From: Solwaraspora sp. WMMA2056
Lineage (GTDB): Bacteria; Actinomycetota; Actinomycetes; Mycobacteriales; Micromonosporaceae
DNA: 64,000 nucleotides
Reading direction: 5' to 3'
Assembly (NCBI RefSeq): GCF_030345095.1
Contig: NZ_CP128360.1
Span: 2,480,001 to 2,544,000 of the forward strand
In this document: in pieces, positions 42,638 to 52,800 of the stretch
Numbering within the stretch: the stretch's first letter is position 1
Layout of the letters: each line of letters starts with the position of its first letter
The notes under the pieces: generated by a model
What the model saw: only the letters and a program-made list of their open reading frames with translations
Database searches by the model: none
Told to the model about the DNA's origin: nothing
Made by a program: the position numbers and the translations under genes

Positions 42638-43280
42638 TCGGGTCGGCGGCGAGGGTCACCAGCGACTGCCAGATCAGCGCGGTGATCTCGGTGGCGCGGG
42701 TGGCGTCGCGGTCGGCGCACGCGTCGATCAGCTGCTCGTGCAGGGCGACCGACCGGGTGGCGCCGGCCGGGCTGAACTGGTGCCGCTCCAACCGGCGGAT
42801 CAACGGCGTGTAGCGGGCGATGGTCGCGGCGGCGGCCCGGTTGCCGGCCGCGTCGACCAGGACCTGATGCAGGTCGTCGTCGGCGGCCAACGCGGCGTCG
42901 AGGTCGCCGGTCGCGCAGGCCGCCGCGAACCGGCGGTTCGCGGCCCGCATCGTGGCCACCTGAGCGTCGGTGAGAGCCGGTACGCCGGTGCGGGCGGCGA
43001 GTTCGTGCATGGCGCGCACCACGGCGGCGGCGTCCCGGACCTCGTGCGGCACCAGCGGGGTGACCCGGGTGTGGCTCTGCGGCTTGCGTTCGACGAGCCC
43101 TTCGTCGGCGAGCCGGGCGAGTGCGTCGCGCACCGGTGCCCGGGAGAGCCCGAGCTGCTCGGCGAGGTCCTGATCGCGTACGGCGACCCCGGGCGCGAGG
43201 TCACCGCGCACGACGGCGTCACGGATGGCCGCGTACGCGCTGTCGCGCAGCAGCGTTCGGGGCACAGGCTGCAACGGCAC
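42627..43280 (-). CDS. GntR-family regulator (FadR/FCD type), probable acdS regulator
   Basis: 217 residues. N-terminal winged helix: [16 protein letters not shown], then '[21 protein letters not shown]' as helix-turn-helix and [12 protein letters not shown] as wing. Residues about 85-205 form an all-helical FCD effector domain; D-x3-H in [14 protein letters not shown] and later His residues are the usual metal/carboxylate-binding positions. It is transcribed towards acdS, 83 bases away, through a tandem repeat, so the two probably share a transcript. Ligand is likely a small organic acid. Its own promoter region (43281-43381) holds a large inverted repeat. Confidence 0.85.
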   Translation of the reverse strand: MPLQPVPRTLLRDSAYAAIRDAVVRGDLAPGVAVRDQDLAEQLGLSRAPVRDALARLADEGLVERKPQSHTRVTPLVPHEVRDAAAVVRAMHELAARTGVPALTDAQVATMRAANRRFAAACATGDLDAALAADDDLHQVLVDAAGNRAAAATIARYTPLIRRLERHQFSPAGATRSVALHEQLIDACADRDATRATEITALIWQSLVTLAADPTLT

Positions 43281-43315
43281 ACTGAAATGTTAGATGTTAA
43301 GTCGTCCCGTCGCCA

Positions 43316-43366
43316 GCGATCTAGAAGAATCTGGCCGGTATATCGACCAGAATCCTTCTAGATCGC
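43316..43366. repeat. Large inverted repeat between gntR and the DUF559 pseudogene
   Basis: Arms gcgatctagaag (43316-43327) and cttctagatcgc (43355-43366) pair perfectly, and pairing continues inward with one gap (aatctgg against ccagaat). The AT-rich stem contrasts with the region. It could be the terminator of the leftward gene ending at 43382, or an operator for the GntR protein. Confidence 0.7.
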
Positions 43367-43381
43367 CAGCAGGTAATCGGT

Positions 43382-44337
43382 TCAGCCAGCCCAGCCGGCA
43401 GCCCGTAGCGCACCACGTACCTGGTCGACGACCTCCGCCGGTCGGGAGCGGATCAGAAAGGCAGGAAAGCGCAGGATTCGGTCGCCGGCGATCCACACGT
43501 CGTTCTGCCGCTTCATGTCGGCAGCCCACTCGCGTACGTCCATGTGGTGTGCCCCGTCCACCTCCACCTGCAGCCGCCACTGACGCCAGTACGCGTCGAG
43601 GTAGCGCAGCCGGCCGGACCGGCCACGTCGCCGTTCCTGCAGGTCCGGTAGCGGTAGCCGGTGATGTCGACAAAGTCGGATGAAGTCGATCTCGGACAGC
43701 GCCGTCGCACCACCGTCGGCGTCCACGGCGGTGACGCTGATCAGCTGGCGTCGCCTGGCCCGGGGCATCCGCCGCAGCACGGCGAGGATCTCCGCCGGGG
43801 TGACCCGACGCTGCTGACATCCGGCGGCGACGATCGCCTGTGCCTCATCGTCGGACCGGGCCCAGCCGGCCGCGTCCACCAACGACCGCGCCATGCTGGT
43901 CCGCATCGGGCGCCCGACCTGGCGGTGATCGTCAGGCAGCACGCCGGTCCGGTGCACCACCATCGCCGGCATGTCCAGCGGCAGCCGCCGACGCAGGTCC
44001 GGGTACTGCCGGTCGCTGTCGACGAGGACTCTGATCGGACCGGGGCCGGTGAAGCGCAGACCACCCTCACGGGCGGCGGTCAGTCCGGCAAGCAGTGCGG
44101 TCGGACCGGCCAGCAGCACCGCCACCCAGAGCGCCTGACCAGCGGTCAACGGACCGTTGTGGGTCAGCACCACCCGGAGCAGATCCGCCGCCGCTGACCA
44201 CGGTCCAGCCTGCGCCGCAGCCCCGACCGGCCCAGATGCTCGACGGCCTGCCTCGTGCTGAGCACACCGGACTGCTCGAACACGAGCCAGTCGAGATCTT
44301 CGGCGGAAGGGCCAGGCAAGCGCTGGGACAGCCACAT
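43382..44337 (-). pseudogene. DUF559/AbiEi-like nuclease-fold protein gene, broken by a frameshift
   Basis: The first frame, from the ATG at 44337, encodes 'AEDLDWLVFEQSGVLSTRQA' and 'HLGRSGLRRRLDRGQ', the winged-helix N-terminus of actinobacterial AbiEi/DUF559 proteins, and stops soon after at WC. The rest of the protein continues in another frame as VVLTHNGPLTAGQALW through to the stop at 43382. The junction is CCC at 44173-44175 (GGG on the coding strand); one more G would give S-G-V-V-L-T-H and restore a protein of about 318 residues. The C-terminal part holds 'RLQVEVDGAHHMDVREWAAD', the E-x-D-G-x-x-H motif of the VSR-like nuclease fold. Either a real pseudogene or a sequencing error in a homopolymer. 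Confidence 0.8.
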
Positions 44338-44424
44338 CCATCGATTCTCGCCGCGAGAGTCAACCCGACCGGGACAACCGGGACGCACCAGCGCCCGGTG
44401 ACGGGTCGCCGTCGAGCGCCGCCG

Positions 44425-45366
44425 TCACAGTTGCGGGGCGACCTCGGCGGCGACGAGTTCGAGGTGGTCGAGGTCGGCCAGGTCCAGCACCTGCAGGTAG
44501 ATGCGCTGGGCACCGATCTCGGCGTACCGGCCGATCTTCTCCACGACCTCGGCCGGCGTGCCGGCCAGACCGTTCTCGCGCAGCTCGTCCGGCTCCCGGC
44601 CGATCGCCGCTGCCCGCCGCGCGACCTCGGCGTCGTCGCGTCCGCAGCACAGGATCAGTGCGTTGGACAGCCGGAGGCTGTCCGGGTCGCGGCCGCCGGT
44701 CGCGCACGCGGCGCGGACCTGCGCGAACAGCCGGGCCGACTCGGCGACGCCCTCGAACGGGACATTGAACTCGTCGGCGTAGCGGGCGGTCAGCTGCGGG
44801 GTCCGCTTGCGTCCCTTGCCGCCGATCAGCACCGGCGGTCGGGGCCGCTGGACCGGCTTGGGCAGTGCGGGGGAGTCGGTGACCTGGTAGTACCGGCCCG
44901 AGTAGTCGAACGTGTCGCCGACCGGCGTCTCCCACAGCCCGGTGATGACCGCCAGCTGCTCCGCCAGCCGGTCGAACCGTTCGGCCAGCGGTGGGAACGG
45001 CACGGCGTACGCCGTGTGTTCGGCTTCGAACCAGCCGGCGCCTAGGCCGAACTCGACCCGACCGCCGCTCATCTCGTCGACCTGGGCGACGGTGATCGCC
45101 AGCGGGCCGGGGTAGCGGAACGTGGCGGCGGTCATCAGGGTGCCGAGCCGGATCCGGCTGGTGTCGCGGGCCAGCCCGGCGAGGGTGGTCCAGGCGTCGG
45201 TGGGGCCGGGCAGCCCGTCCGCGTCGCCCATCACCAGGTAGTGGTCGGAGCGGAAGAACGCGTCGTAGCCGGCGTCCTCGGCGCATCGGGCCACCGCCAG
45301 TAGCTGCTGGTAGCTGGCGCCCTGCTGGGGTTCGGTGAAGATCCGCAAGTCCACGTCGTCGAGCAT
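44425..45366 (-). CDS. Luciferase-like (LLM class) F420-dependent oxidoreductase
   Basis: 313 residues, TIM barrel of the bacterial luciferase-like monooxygenase superfamily. 'DVDLRIFTEPQQGASYQQLL', FFRSDHYL, 'RIRLGTLMTAATFRYPGPLAI' and GRVEFGLGAGWFEAEH are the conserved strands; in F420-dependent members the cis-peptide and phosphate-binding segments fall in the T-A-A/F-R-Y-P and G-G-G/K-G regions (VLIGGKGRKRT). The electron carrier is probably coenzyme F420, which actinomycetes make; the substrate is unknown. The start lies 8 bases after the arylsulfotransferase-like gene, so both are in one operon. Confidence 0.85.
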   Translation of the reverse strand: MLDDVDLRIFTEPQQGASYQQLLAVARCAEDAGYDAFFRSDHYLVMGDADGLPGPTDAWTTLAGLARDTSRIRLGTLMTAATFRYPGPLAITVAQVDEMSGGRVEFGLGAGWFEAEHTAYAVPFPPLAERFDRLAEQLAVITGLWETPVGDTFDYSGRYYQVTDSPALPKPVQRPRPPVLIGGKGRKRTPQLTARYADEFNVPFEGVAESARLFAQVRAACATGGRDPDSLRLSNALILCCGRDDAEVARRAAAIGREPDELRENGLAGTPAEVVEKIGRYAEIGAQRIYLQVLDLADLDHLELVAAEVAPQL

Positions 45367-45374
45367 ATGCCTGG

Positions 45375-46922
45375 TCAGGTGCCCTCGGCCGGGGGCACCG
45401 GGACAGTGACCGACGACGCCAGGGTCCGCCGATCGGCGTCGAGCGCGTCGACCACCACGTACGCGACCGGACCGTGCACGGTCACGGTGGTCTCAAAACC
45501 GGTCGGGTCGGCCTCGCCGAGCACGGTCGACCCGTCCGGTTGGGCACCGCCGCGCACCTGCCAGCTGGCCACTTCGGTGGCACCGTTCCAGCTGACCCGC
45601 ACGGTGACCGCGTCGCCGCTGCTGGCCTCGGCGACGACGGCGGGCCGGCCGCTCGGTCGGCCGGTCCAGTCGAACCGGTACGCCCGGTAGGAGCCGTTGT
45701 CCTCGGGCAGGTGACCGGCGAACACCAGGGTGCCGTCCGCGGTGTATTCGGAGAAGTGCGGCTCGGCACCCCAGCCGACGAACGAACGGTTGCCGGGCAG
45801 CTCCTGCACCCCGCCCTGGGTGCGGGCGAGCAGGTTGCCCGGCGGCGGCAGCTCGCGGACCACCGACGCGGTCCGGCCGGTCTCGTCGACGGCGAGGATC
45901 AGCCCGCGTGACTGGTCCGCCTCGTCGCTGATGCCGGCCCGGTTGTCGAAGATCCCGATGGTGCCGTCGGAGCGCCGTCGGGCGTCGTGCTGCCAGGAGA
46001 AGTCGGCGCCCTCGTCGAGGGCGAAGTCGCTGCGTTTGCCGCCGAGTCGCCACAGCACCGCTCCGCTTTCGCGGTCGATCTTGTAGACGGTCCAGGTGTG
46101 CCGGGCCGAGATCAGCAGGTGGCCGTCGTGGTCGACGTCAACCGAGTTGGGGTGGAAGAAGTCGTACGGCGTGCGGGTCCGGTCGTCGGCGGGCGGATCG
46201 GCGTACGACTCGGTGAGCGGTACGTGGTCGCGGGCCTGCCAGCGGCGGACGGTCCGGCCGGTGTCGACCTCCACCTCGTGGACCACCCCGTCGTACAGCG
46301 CGCCGTCGGTGATGCCGCCGACCGTGGACAGGTCGGCGGCGACCAGTTCGTAGACGAAGAACAGCGCCGTACCGTCGTCGGTCAGGATGAAGTCGTGCTG
46401 GTCGGTCGGCAGGTCACCGTCCGCGCGGATTCGGGTGATTTCCCGGTACGCGGTGTCGGCGATGACGAACTCGCCGCCGCCGATGCCGCTGGTGATCGCA
46501 CCCTCCCACCAGGTCAGCACCGGCTCACCGGCGAGCTGCTGGACCCGCAGGTCGACGGCGACATCGGCCGGCCCGGCCACCTGGCGGAACCAGACCGGTT
46601 CACCGTCGCCGTCGACGATCAGTGGGCCCCGGCCGCCGGCACCGGCGGCCGGGGTGAGGAAGATCAACCCGTCGGTCACCGGGCCGTCGACGGTCGTCTC
46701 GACGACCGGAATGCGGAGGTCCGGCCGGGTGACGTAGCTGCGGATCCGGTCCGGCGTGGCCTCGGGTGGTGCCGGTGCGGCCGAAGGTGCCGCCGAGCGT
46801 CGCCCCAGTCCGACCCCGGCGGCCCCGGTCGCTCCGGCGGCGAGCAGGCCGCCGCCGACACCCAGCAGACCACGCCGGCTGAATCGTCGGGTCGAGGAAA
46901 CGTCGTCGCGGTCGGCAAACAT
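45375..46922 (-). CDS. Tat-exported arylsulfotransferase-like protein
   Basis: 515 residues. The N-terminus STRRFSRRGLLGVGGG followed by a hydrophobic Ala/Gly run is a twin-arginine signal, so the protein is exported folded. The body shows the arylsulfotransferase (ASST) six-bladed propeller signature: TDQHDFILTDDG, 'YDFFHPNSVDVDHDGHLLIS' and 'VYKIDRESGAVLWRLGGKRS', with His residues at the positions used for sulfate transfer in ASST (H-D, H-P-N and later WQHDAR). About 90 residues at the C-terminus look like an Ig/FnIII-type module. It could move sulfate between phenolic compounds outside the cell. Divergent from the mutase gene. Confidence 0.8.
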   Translation of the reverse strand: MFADRDDVSSTRRFSRRGLLGVGGGLLAAGATGAAGVGLGRRSAAPSAAPAPPEATPDRIRSYVTRPDLRIPVVETTVDGPVTDGLIFLTPAAGAGGRGPLIVDGDGEPVWFRQVAGPADVAVDLRVQQLAGEPVLTWWEGAITSGIGGGEFVIADTAYREITRIRADGDLPTDQHDFILTDDGTALFFVYELVAADLSTVGGITDGALYDGVVHEVEVDTGRTVRRWQARDHVPLTESYADPPADDRTRTPYDFFHPNSVDVDHDGHLLISARHTWTVYKIDRESGAVLWRLGGKRSDFALDEGADFSWQHDARRRSDGTIGIFDNRAGISDEADQSRGLILAVDETGRTASVVRELPPPGNLLARTQGGVQELPGNRSFVGWGAEPHFSEYTADGTLVFAGHLPEDNGSYRAYRFDWTGRPSGRPAVVAEASSGDAVTVRVSWNGATEVASWQVRGGAQPDGSTVLGEADPTGFETTVTVHGPVAYVVVDALDADRRTLASSVTVPVPPAEGT

Positions 46923-47024
46923 GTCGGGCTACGTTGCCATCGCCAACTGGGCTCAAACTGCATCGACGCTGTGTGGTTCCTGGGTAGGTTGCCGAGCGAT
47001 CGAGAGGCGATCATGCGCGGGTCC

Positions 47025-47054
47025 CGGCTCCGGCCGGTCGACCGGCCGGAGCCG
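47025..47054. promoter_or_regulatory. Perfect 30-base palindrome in a divergent promoter region
   Basis: Centre TCGA, arms cggctccggccgg and complement, no mismatch over 30 bases. It lies between the divergent arylsulfotransferase-like gene and the mutase gene, where no terminator is expected, 23 bases from the CTTAGCGATCGTTCAG motif. It may be a binding site or a cruciform-forming element. Confidence 0.6.
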
Positions 47055-47076
47055 ACGCCGGTTCCCACCCAGTGGG

Positions 47077-47092
47077 CTTAGCGATCGTTCAG
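47077..47092. promoter_or_regulatory. Candidate operator CTTAGCGATCGTTCAG before the mutase gene
   Basis: Near-palindromic (one substitution in each half compared with CTTARCGNNCGTTAAG) and 12 of 16 bases identical to the site at 1151-1166. It is 43 bases before the mutase ATG. Confidence 0.4.
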
Positions 47093-47135
47093 TGTGCCTC
47101 TAGACTCGGAGTCGCCGTACGACGAGGAGGCCCCG

Positions 47136-48824
47136 ATGGACGCCGAACAGATCGCCGCCGGCCGCGCCCGCTGGCAGGCCCGCTACGACGCCGCGAAGAA
47201 GCGGGACGCGGACTTCACCACGCTGTCCGGTACGCCGGTGGACCCGGTCTACGGTCCGCTCGACGGCACCGACCACCCCGGCTTCGAGCGGATCGGCTGG
47301 CCGGGCGAGTACCCGTACACCCGGGGGTTGTATCCGACCGGCTACCGGGGGCGGACCTGGACGATCCGGCAGTTCGCCGGGTTCGGCAACGCCCGGCAGA
47401 CCAACGAGCGGTACAAGATGATCCTCGGTGCCGGCGGCGGTGGGCTGTCGGTGGCGTTCGACATGCCGACGCTGATGGGCCGCGACTCCGACGACCCGCA
47501 GTCGCTCGGCGAGGTCGGCCACTGCGGCGTGGCGATCGACTCCGCCGCCGACATGGACGTGCTCTTCGACGGCATCGACCTGGCGGCGGTCACCACGTCG
47601 ATGACCATCTCCGGTCCGGCGGTGCCGGTGTTCTGCATGTACCTGGTCGCCGCCGAACGCCAGGGCGCCGACCTGGCCACTCTGGACGGTACGCTGCAGA
47701 CCGACATCTTCAAGGAGTACATCGCGCAGAAGGAGTGGCTGTTCGCCCCCGAGCCGCACCTGCGGCTGATCGGCGACCTGATGGAGTTCTGCGCCGAGCG
47801 GATCCCGCGCTACAAGCCGCTGTCGGTCTCCGGCTACCACATCCGGGAGGCCGGCTCCACCGCCGCGCAGGAGCTGGCGTACACCCTGGCCGACGGCTTC
47901 GGCTACGTCGAGCTCGGGCTCTCCCGGGGCCTGGACGTCAATCGCTTCGCCCCCGGGCTGAGCTTCTTCTTCGACGCGCACGTCGACTTCTTCGAGGAGA
48001 TCGCCAAGTTCCGGGCCGCCCGGCGGATCTGGGCCCGCTGGCTGCGCGAGGAGTACGGCGCCACCGACGAACGCGCCCTCTGGCTGCGGTTCCACACCCA
48101 GACCGCCGGGGTGTCGCTGACCGCGCAGCAACCGGTCAACAACGTCGTGCGTACGGCGGTCGAAGCGCTCGCCGCCGTGCTCGGCGGCACCAACTCGTTG
48201 CACACCAACGCCCTCGACGAGACCCTGGCACTGCCCACCGACGAGTCGGCGGAGATCGCCCTGCGGACCCAGCAGGTGCTGATGGATGAGACCGGGGTGG
48301 CCAACGTGGCCGACCCGCTCGGCGGCTCCTGGTACGTCGAGGCGCTCACCGACCGGATCGAGGCCGAGGCGGAGGAGATCTTCGCCCGGATCCGCCAGCT
48401 CGGCGGCGACGGCCCGCACCCGATCGGTCCGATGACCTCCGGCATCCTGCGCGGCATCGAGGACGGCTGGTTCACCGGGCAGATCGCCGAAGCGGCGTTC
48501 GCCTACCAGCAGGCGGTGGAAGCGGGGCACAAGAAGATCGTCGGGGTGAACTGTCACACCGGCACCGTCGCGAAGGAGCTGGAGATCCTGCGCATCTCCC
48601 ACGAGGTGGAGACCGCGCAGCGCCGGCTGCTGGCCACCCGTCGGGCCGACCGCGACGACGCGGCAGTCCGTCGCAGCCTCGACGAGCTGGTCGCGGTCGC
48701 CCGCAGCGGCGACAACATGGTGCCGGTGATGCTCGACGCGGTCCGCGCCGAGGCGACCCTCGGGGAGATCTGCGACGCGTTGCGCGGCGAGTGGGGCGTC
48801 TACCACGAGCCGGCGCGCTTCTGA
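47136..48824 (+). CDS. icmA: Isobutyryl-CoA mutase-type large subunit (acyl-CoA mutase, no B12-binding domain)
   Basis: 562 residues from the ATG at 47136 (GAGGAGG 5 bases before it); a GTG at 47094 is less likely. The protein is a TIM-barrel substrate domain only, ending VYHEPARF, with no DxHxxG B12 motif, so it needs a separate small subunit, as in Streptomyces IcmA/IcmB. The residues that separate mutase types fall at the published IcmA numbers: Phe80 in TIRQFAGFG (Tyr in methylmalonyl-CoA mutase) and Gln198 in KEYIAQKEW (Arg in methylmalonyl-CoA mutase). These indicate isobutyryl-/n-butyryl-CoA interconversion rather than methylmalonyl-CoA. MeaB (39776) is the likely chaperone. Automated pipelines would probably call this methylmalonyl-CoA mutase. 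Confidence 0.85.
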   Translation: MDAEQIAAGRARWQARYDAAKKRDADFTTLSGTPVDPVYGPLDGTDHPGFERIGWPGEYPYTRGLYPTGYRGRTWTIRQFAGFGNARQTNERYKMILGAGGGGLSVAFDMPTLMGRDSDDPQSLGEVGHCGVAIDSAADMDVLFDGIDLAAVTTSMTISGPAVPVFCMYLVAAERQGADLATLDGTLQTDIFKEYIAQKEWLFAPEPHLRLIGDLMEFCAERIPRYKPLSVSGYHIREAGSTAAQELAYTLADGFGYVELGLSRGLDVNRFAPGLSFFFDAHVDFFEEIAKFRAARRIWARWLREEYGATDERALWLRFHTQTAGVSLTAQQPVNNVVRTAVEALAAVLGGTNSLHTNALDETLALPTDESAEIALRTQQVLMDETGVANVADPLGGSWYVEALTDRIEAEAEEIFARIRQLGGDGPHPIGPMTSGILRGIEDGWFTGQIAEAAFAYQQAVEAGHKKIVGVNCHTGTVAKELEILRISHEVETAQRRLLATRRADRDDAAVRRSLDELVAVARSGDNMVPVMLDAVRAEATLGEICDALRGEWGVYHEPARF

Positions 48825-48920
48825 CCCTGCCGAGGATCCCCCTGCCCAACCGGGCCGCCGGCCTAGGGTGGACCTCTTCCGGGTCAGCGGGCCCAGCATG
48901 ATCGTGGTAGGCAGTACGCC

Positions 48921-49832
48921 GTGACGGGACTTGCGGTGAGCTGTCGACGGGTGGTGCAGATCTACCGGGGCGAGGCCGGCGACGTGGTGGCGCTCTCCGG
49001 CGTCGATCTGACGATCAATCCGGGCGAGATGCTGGCCCTGGTGGGCCCCTCCGGCTCCGGCAAGTCGACCCTGGTGGCGCTGCTCGCCGGGCTGATGCGC
49101 CCGTCGGCCGGTCGGGTCAGCGTCGGCACGTACGACCTGGGCAAGCTCTCCGACCGGGAGATCTCCCGGATGCGGGGTACGCAGATCGGGGTGGTGCTGC
49201 AGGGCGCGGTGCGCAACCTGCTGCCGTACGCGACGTTGCGGCGCAACGTGTGGCTGGCGCAGCGGCGGGCCGCCGCCACCGCCGGTGTCGATCTGGACGA
49301 TCCCGACCGCATCCTCGACCTGGTCGGGCTGCCCGGTCAGGGCGGTGACCGGATCGCCGAGCTGACGCCCGGTGCCCGGCAGCGGGCCGCCCTCGCCGTC
49401 GGCGTCGCCGCCTCGCCCGGCCTGTTGCTGGTCGACGAACCGACCAGTCAGCTCGACACCCGGGGCCGCGACGAGGTGCTCGACGCGTTGGAGACCGTCA
49501 ACGCCGAGCGGGGCACCACGATCGTGGTGGTCACCCACGACGCCGCCGTCGGTGCCCGGCTCGGCCGGGCGGTGACCATCCGCGACGGCCGGGTCGGTGC
49601 CGAGGGTCGCGACGGTGAGGACTTCGCGGTGGTCGCCGGCGACGGTACGGTGCAGCTGCCGCCGGAGGTGCTCGGCGACTTTCCACCCGGCACGCTGCTG
49701 CGGGTGGCGCAGGTCGACGGCGCGGTGACGCTGGTCGTCGGCGGTGACGCCGCGCCGCCCCACCTGCTGCCCGGCGGTGCCGCCCCGCCCGGCCCGCCGC
49801 CCGGTGCCACCAACAGTGCCACTGTGGACTGA
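48921..49832 (+). CDS. ABC transporter ATP-binding protein with degenerate signature motif
   Basis: 303 residues, GTG start. Walker A GPSGSGKST, Q-loop VLQGAVRNLLPY, Walker B LLLVDEPTSQLD and H-loop VTHDAAV are intact, but the ABC signature LSGGQ is replaced by LTPGARQRAALA. In ABC ATPases a changed signature usually marks one degenerate site. Beyond the nucleotide-binding domain there is a C-terminal extension of about 80 residues (LPPEVLGDFPPGTLLRVAQV and so on), perhaps regulatory, ending in a Pro/Gly tail. Two FtsX-type permease genes follow with 5-base and overlapping junctions, so these three encode one exporter. Confidence 0.88.
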   Translation: MTGLAVSCRRVVQIYRGEAGDVVALSGVDLTINPGEMLALVGPSGSGKSTLVALLAGLMRPSAGRVSVGTYDLGKLSDREISRMRGTQIGVVLQGAVRNLLPYATLRRNVWLAQRRAAATAGVDLDDPDRILDLVGLPGQGGDRIAELTPGARQRAALAVGVAASPGLLLVDEPTSQLDTRGRDEVLDALETVNAERGTTIVVVTHDAAVGARLGRAVTIRDGRVGAEGRDGEDFAVVAGDGTVQLPPEVLGDFPPGTLLRVAQVDGAVTLVVGGDAAPPHLLPGGAAPPGPPPGATNSATVD

Positions 49833-49837
49833 CCGCG

Positions 49838-52800
49838 ATGTTCGCACTGATCGTCGGGGCGCTGCGGTCCCGCGCCGGCCAGACCGTCGCCCTGCTGGTG
49901 CTGACCGCGCTCGCGGTGACCGCGACCACCGCCGCCCCCTGGTACGCCGCCGCGGCCACCCGCACCGTCGCCCAGGCGGCCGTCGCCGACGCCGGGCCGG
50001 GCCAGCTGGCTGCCCGGGCGACCGGGCGGATCGAACGCGACGCCCCGGGCCTGGACCGCGACCAGGTGGTCGACCCCACGACCAGCGACCGGGCCGCCCT
50101 CGACGCGGCCGGCGACGAGCTGCTCGACCAGGCCCGCTACGGTGGCTCCGCGACCATCGGATTCCCGGACGCGCAAACCAGCAGCTCGATGTGGAACACC
50201 GGCACCCTGGCCGCGGGAGAGTTCGGCCTCACCGCCGACCTGGTACACCGGGAGCAGGTCTGCGCGAATCTGACGATCACCGGCAGCTGCCCCCGCGACC
50301 CCGGTGACGTCCTGGTGAGCTCCCGGACGGCCGAGCGGCTCGGCGTCGACGTCGGGGACCGGTTGACCCACCAGGCGAGTCGCCAGGCGGCGATCGCCCT
50401 CACCGTCACCGGGACCTACCAGGTCACCGACCCGCTCTCGCCGTACTGGGCCTTCGGCCTGCTCGGCACCGGAGCCGGCACCGACGACGCGGAAGCCGAG
50501 AGCGGGGATCCGGTTTTCGCCACCGCCGGCACCCTCGCCGCCGCCCCGGCCGCGACGCTCTCCGTCGACCATCACCTGATCCTGCCCGGTGCCGCCTTCG
50601 TCGACGGCGTCGACGTCGCCAGCGAACTGCGCCGATCGGCCGGCGGCGGCAGCGGACGCTGGCTGACCCGTACCGAATCCGCCGTCCTGGTCGACCAGAT
50701 CACCCGGCACCGCCAGTTGGTCAACCTGGGTGTCGGCGTGGCCGCCGGGCAGTTGCTCCTGCTGTCGTGGTTCGCCCTGTTCTTCGCCGTCCAGCACACC
50801 GCCGAGCACCGCCGCCGGGACCTGGGACTGGTCAAACTCCGGGGCGGCGCCCGGTGGCGGGTCTGGCTGCTCACCATCGGGCAGAGCGGGCTGCCGATGC
50901 TCGTCGGCGCACTGGTCGGCCTCGCCGCCGGTCTGCTCTGTGCCCGGCTGCTCGCCGGTGCCGGCCCGGACCCGGACCGGCTGGCCGCCGCCGCCCGACT
51001 TGCCGCCGCAGCGGCCGGTACGGCGGTCGCCGGCGCACTGGTCGCCGCGATCGCCGCCGATCTGCGCAACGGCCGGGCCGGTGTGGTGGACCTGCTCCGG
51101 CACGTCCCCGCCCGGCACCGGGGGTGGCGGGCCGACGCCGTCGACCTGGTCGCCGTCGCGGTGGCGGCAGCCGGGCTGTACCAGGCGTACACCGCCGCCA
51201 CCGAGCCCGGCGAGGTCAGCGGCCTGGTGCTGCTCGCCCCGGCCCTGCTGGCGCTCGCCATCGCGCTGATCGCCGGCCGGCTCGCCACCCCGGGAGCGGC
51301 CCGCGCCGGTGCCGCCCTGCTGCGCCAGGGCCGGCTACCCGCCGCGTTGGCCGCGCTGCATCTGGCCCGCCGCCCGGGCACCGCCCGCCTGGTCGCGTTG
51401 CTCACAGTGGCGGTGGCGCTGTTCGGGTCCGCCATCTCCGGCTGGACCGAGTCGGTCGACGCCCGCACCACCCGGGCGACCCACGCCGTCGGCACCGACC
51501 AGGTCCTGACCGTGCAGGCCCGCAGCCGCACCCATCTGCTCACCGCCGTCCGGGCGGCCGACCCGTCCGGCCGGCAGGCGATGGCGGTGGTGAGCACCGG
51601 TTCGGCCCAGCAGATCCTGGCGGTGGACAGCACACGGCTCGCCGCCGTCGCCGCCTGGCACCCCTGGTACGGGCCGGCGGCGGCCGAGGTGGCCGCCGCG
51701 TTGGCCGCGCCGCTCACCAGCGTCGCCGTGGCCGACGGCGAGCTGCGACTGACCGCGGCCGGGCCGGCCGACGTACCGGTCAGTGTCCTGGCCCACCTGG
51801 TCGACCAGACGGGAGATCCGGTGACGGTCGTCTTCGGCCCGCTCGGGTCCACCCCCGCCGAACACCGTGCGACGGTCGACGGGTGCGGACCGGACGGCTG
51901 CCGCCTCGCCTCACTGGAACTGCGTCAACCGGGCTGGAACGGTCGCCCGGTGCCGGCCGCCGACGGAGTCGCGGTCACCCTGTGGGAACTGGCCGGCGGG
52001 ACCACACCCGCCGTGGACCGCGACTTTTTCACCGATCTGCGCAACTGGCGGGGCCCGGTGACGCCCGGGGCGATCGGGCCCGCGTTGACCGTCGCCGACG
52101 GCAGCCTGACCGTCACCGCGCCCGGGCCGGCTCGGGACCGGTCCACCCACGTCCACGTGATCGAGACACCGGTCCCGTTGCCGGTGGTGCGCTCCGGGCC
52201 GAAGCTCGCTCCGGAGCTGCCCGGTGACCCTCGGCTGGAGGTCTTCGGTGCTGACGCCCTGCCGGTGCGGTACGTGGCGGTGGCCGACGCGCTGCCGCAG
52301 GCCCGGTTCCGGGGCTACCTCGTCGACCTGGAGCTGGCCGACCGGCTGGCCGGCGGTTCCGGCCGGGGCGAAGTACCCCAGGTGTGGCTGGCCCCCGACG
52401 CCCCCGCCGACCTGGTCGACCGGCTCACCGCGCAGGGCCTGACGGTGGTCGGCGTCGAGTCCTACGCCGACATGCTCGGCCAGCTGGGCCGTCAGGGGGC
52501 GCCGTCGGCGCTGCGGTTCCAACTGGCGGCCGGGCTCATCGGTCTGCTGCTGGCGGCCGGCGCGCTGATGGTGGTAGCGGCCGTGGAACGCGGCGACCGG
52601 GCCGCCGAACTGACCGCCCTGCGGACGCAGGGCCTGCCGGCCGCCGCCGTGGCGCGGATCGCCTACGGCGGGTACGTCGTCGCCGGGGCGCTCGCGGTCG
52701 CGGTCGGACTGCTGGTGACCGTCGTCGCCCGGCTGCCGGTGCTGCAGACGATGCCGGTGTTCGTCGACAACTGGGCGGTGCTGCCGCTGCGGATCGGCCC

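Noticed and set aside
47136-48824. Annotating the mutase as methylmalonyl-CoA mutase
   Set aside because: Phe80 and Gln198 are the isobutyryl-CoA mutase residues, and the B12 domain is absent.
47100-49847. A 915-residue open frame on the reverse strand
   Set aside because: It is antisense to the mutase and ABC ATPase genes, has biased low-complexity composition and no family resemblance; it is a codon-bias shadow.
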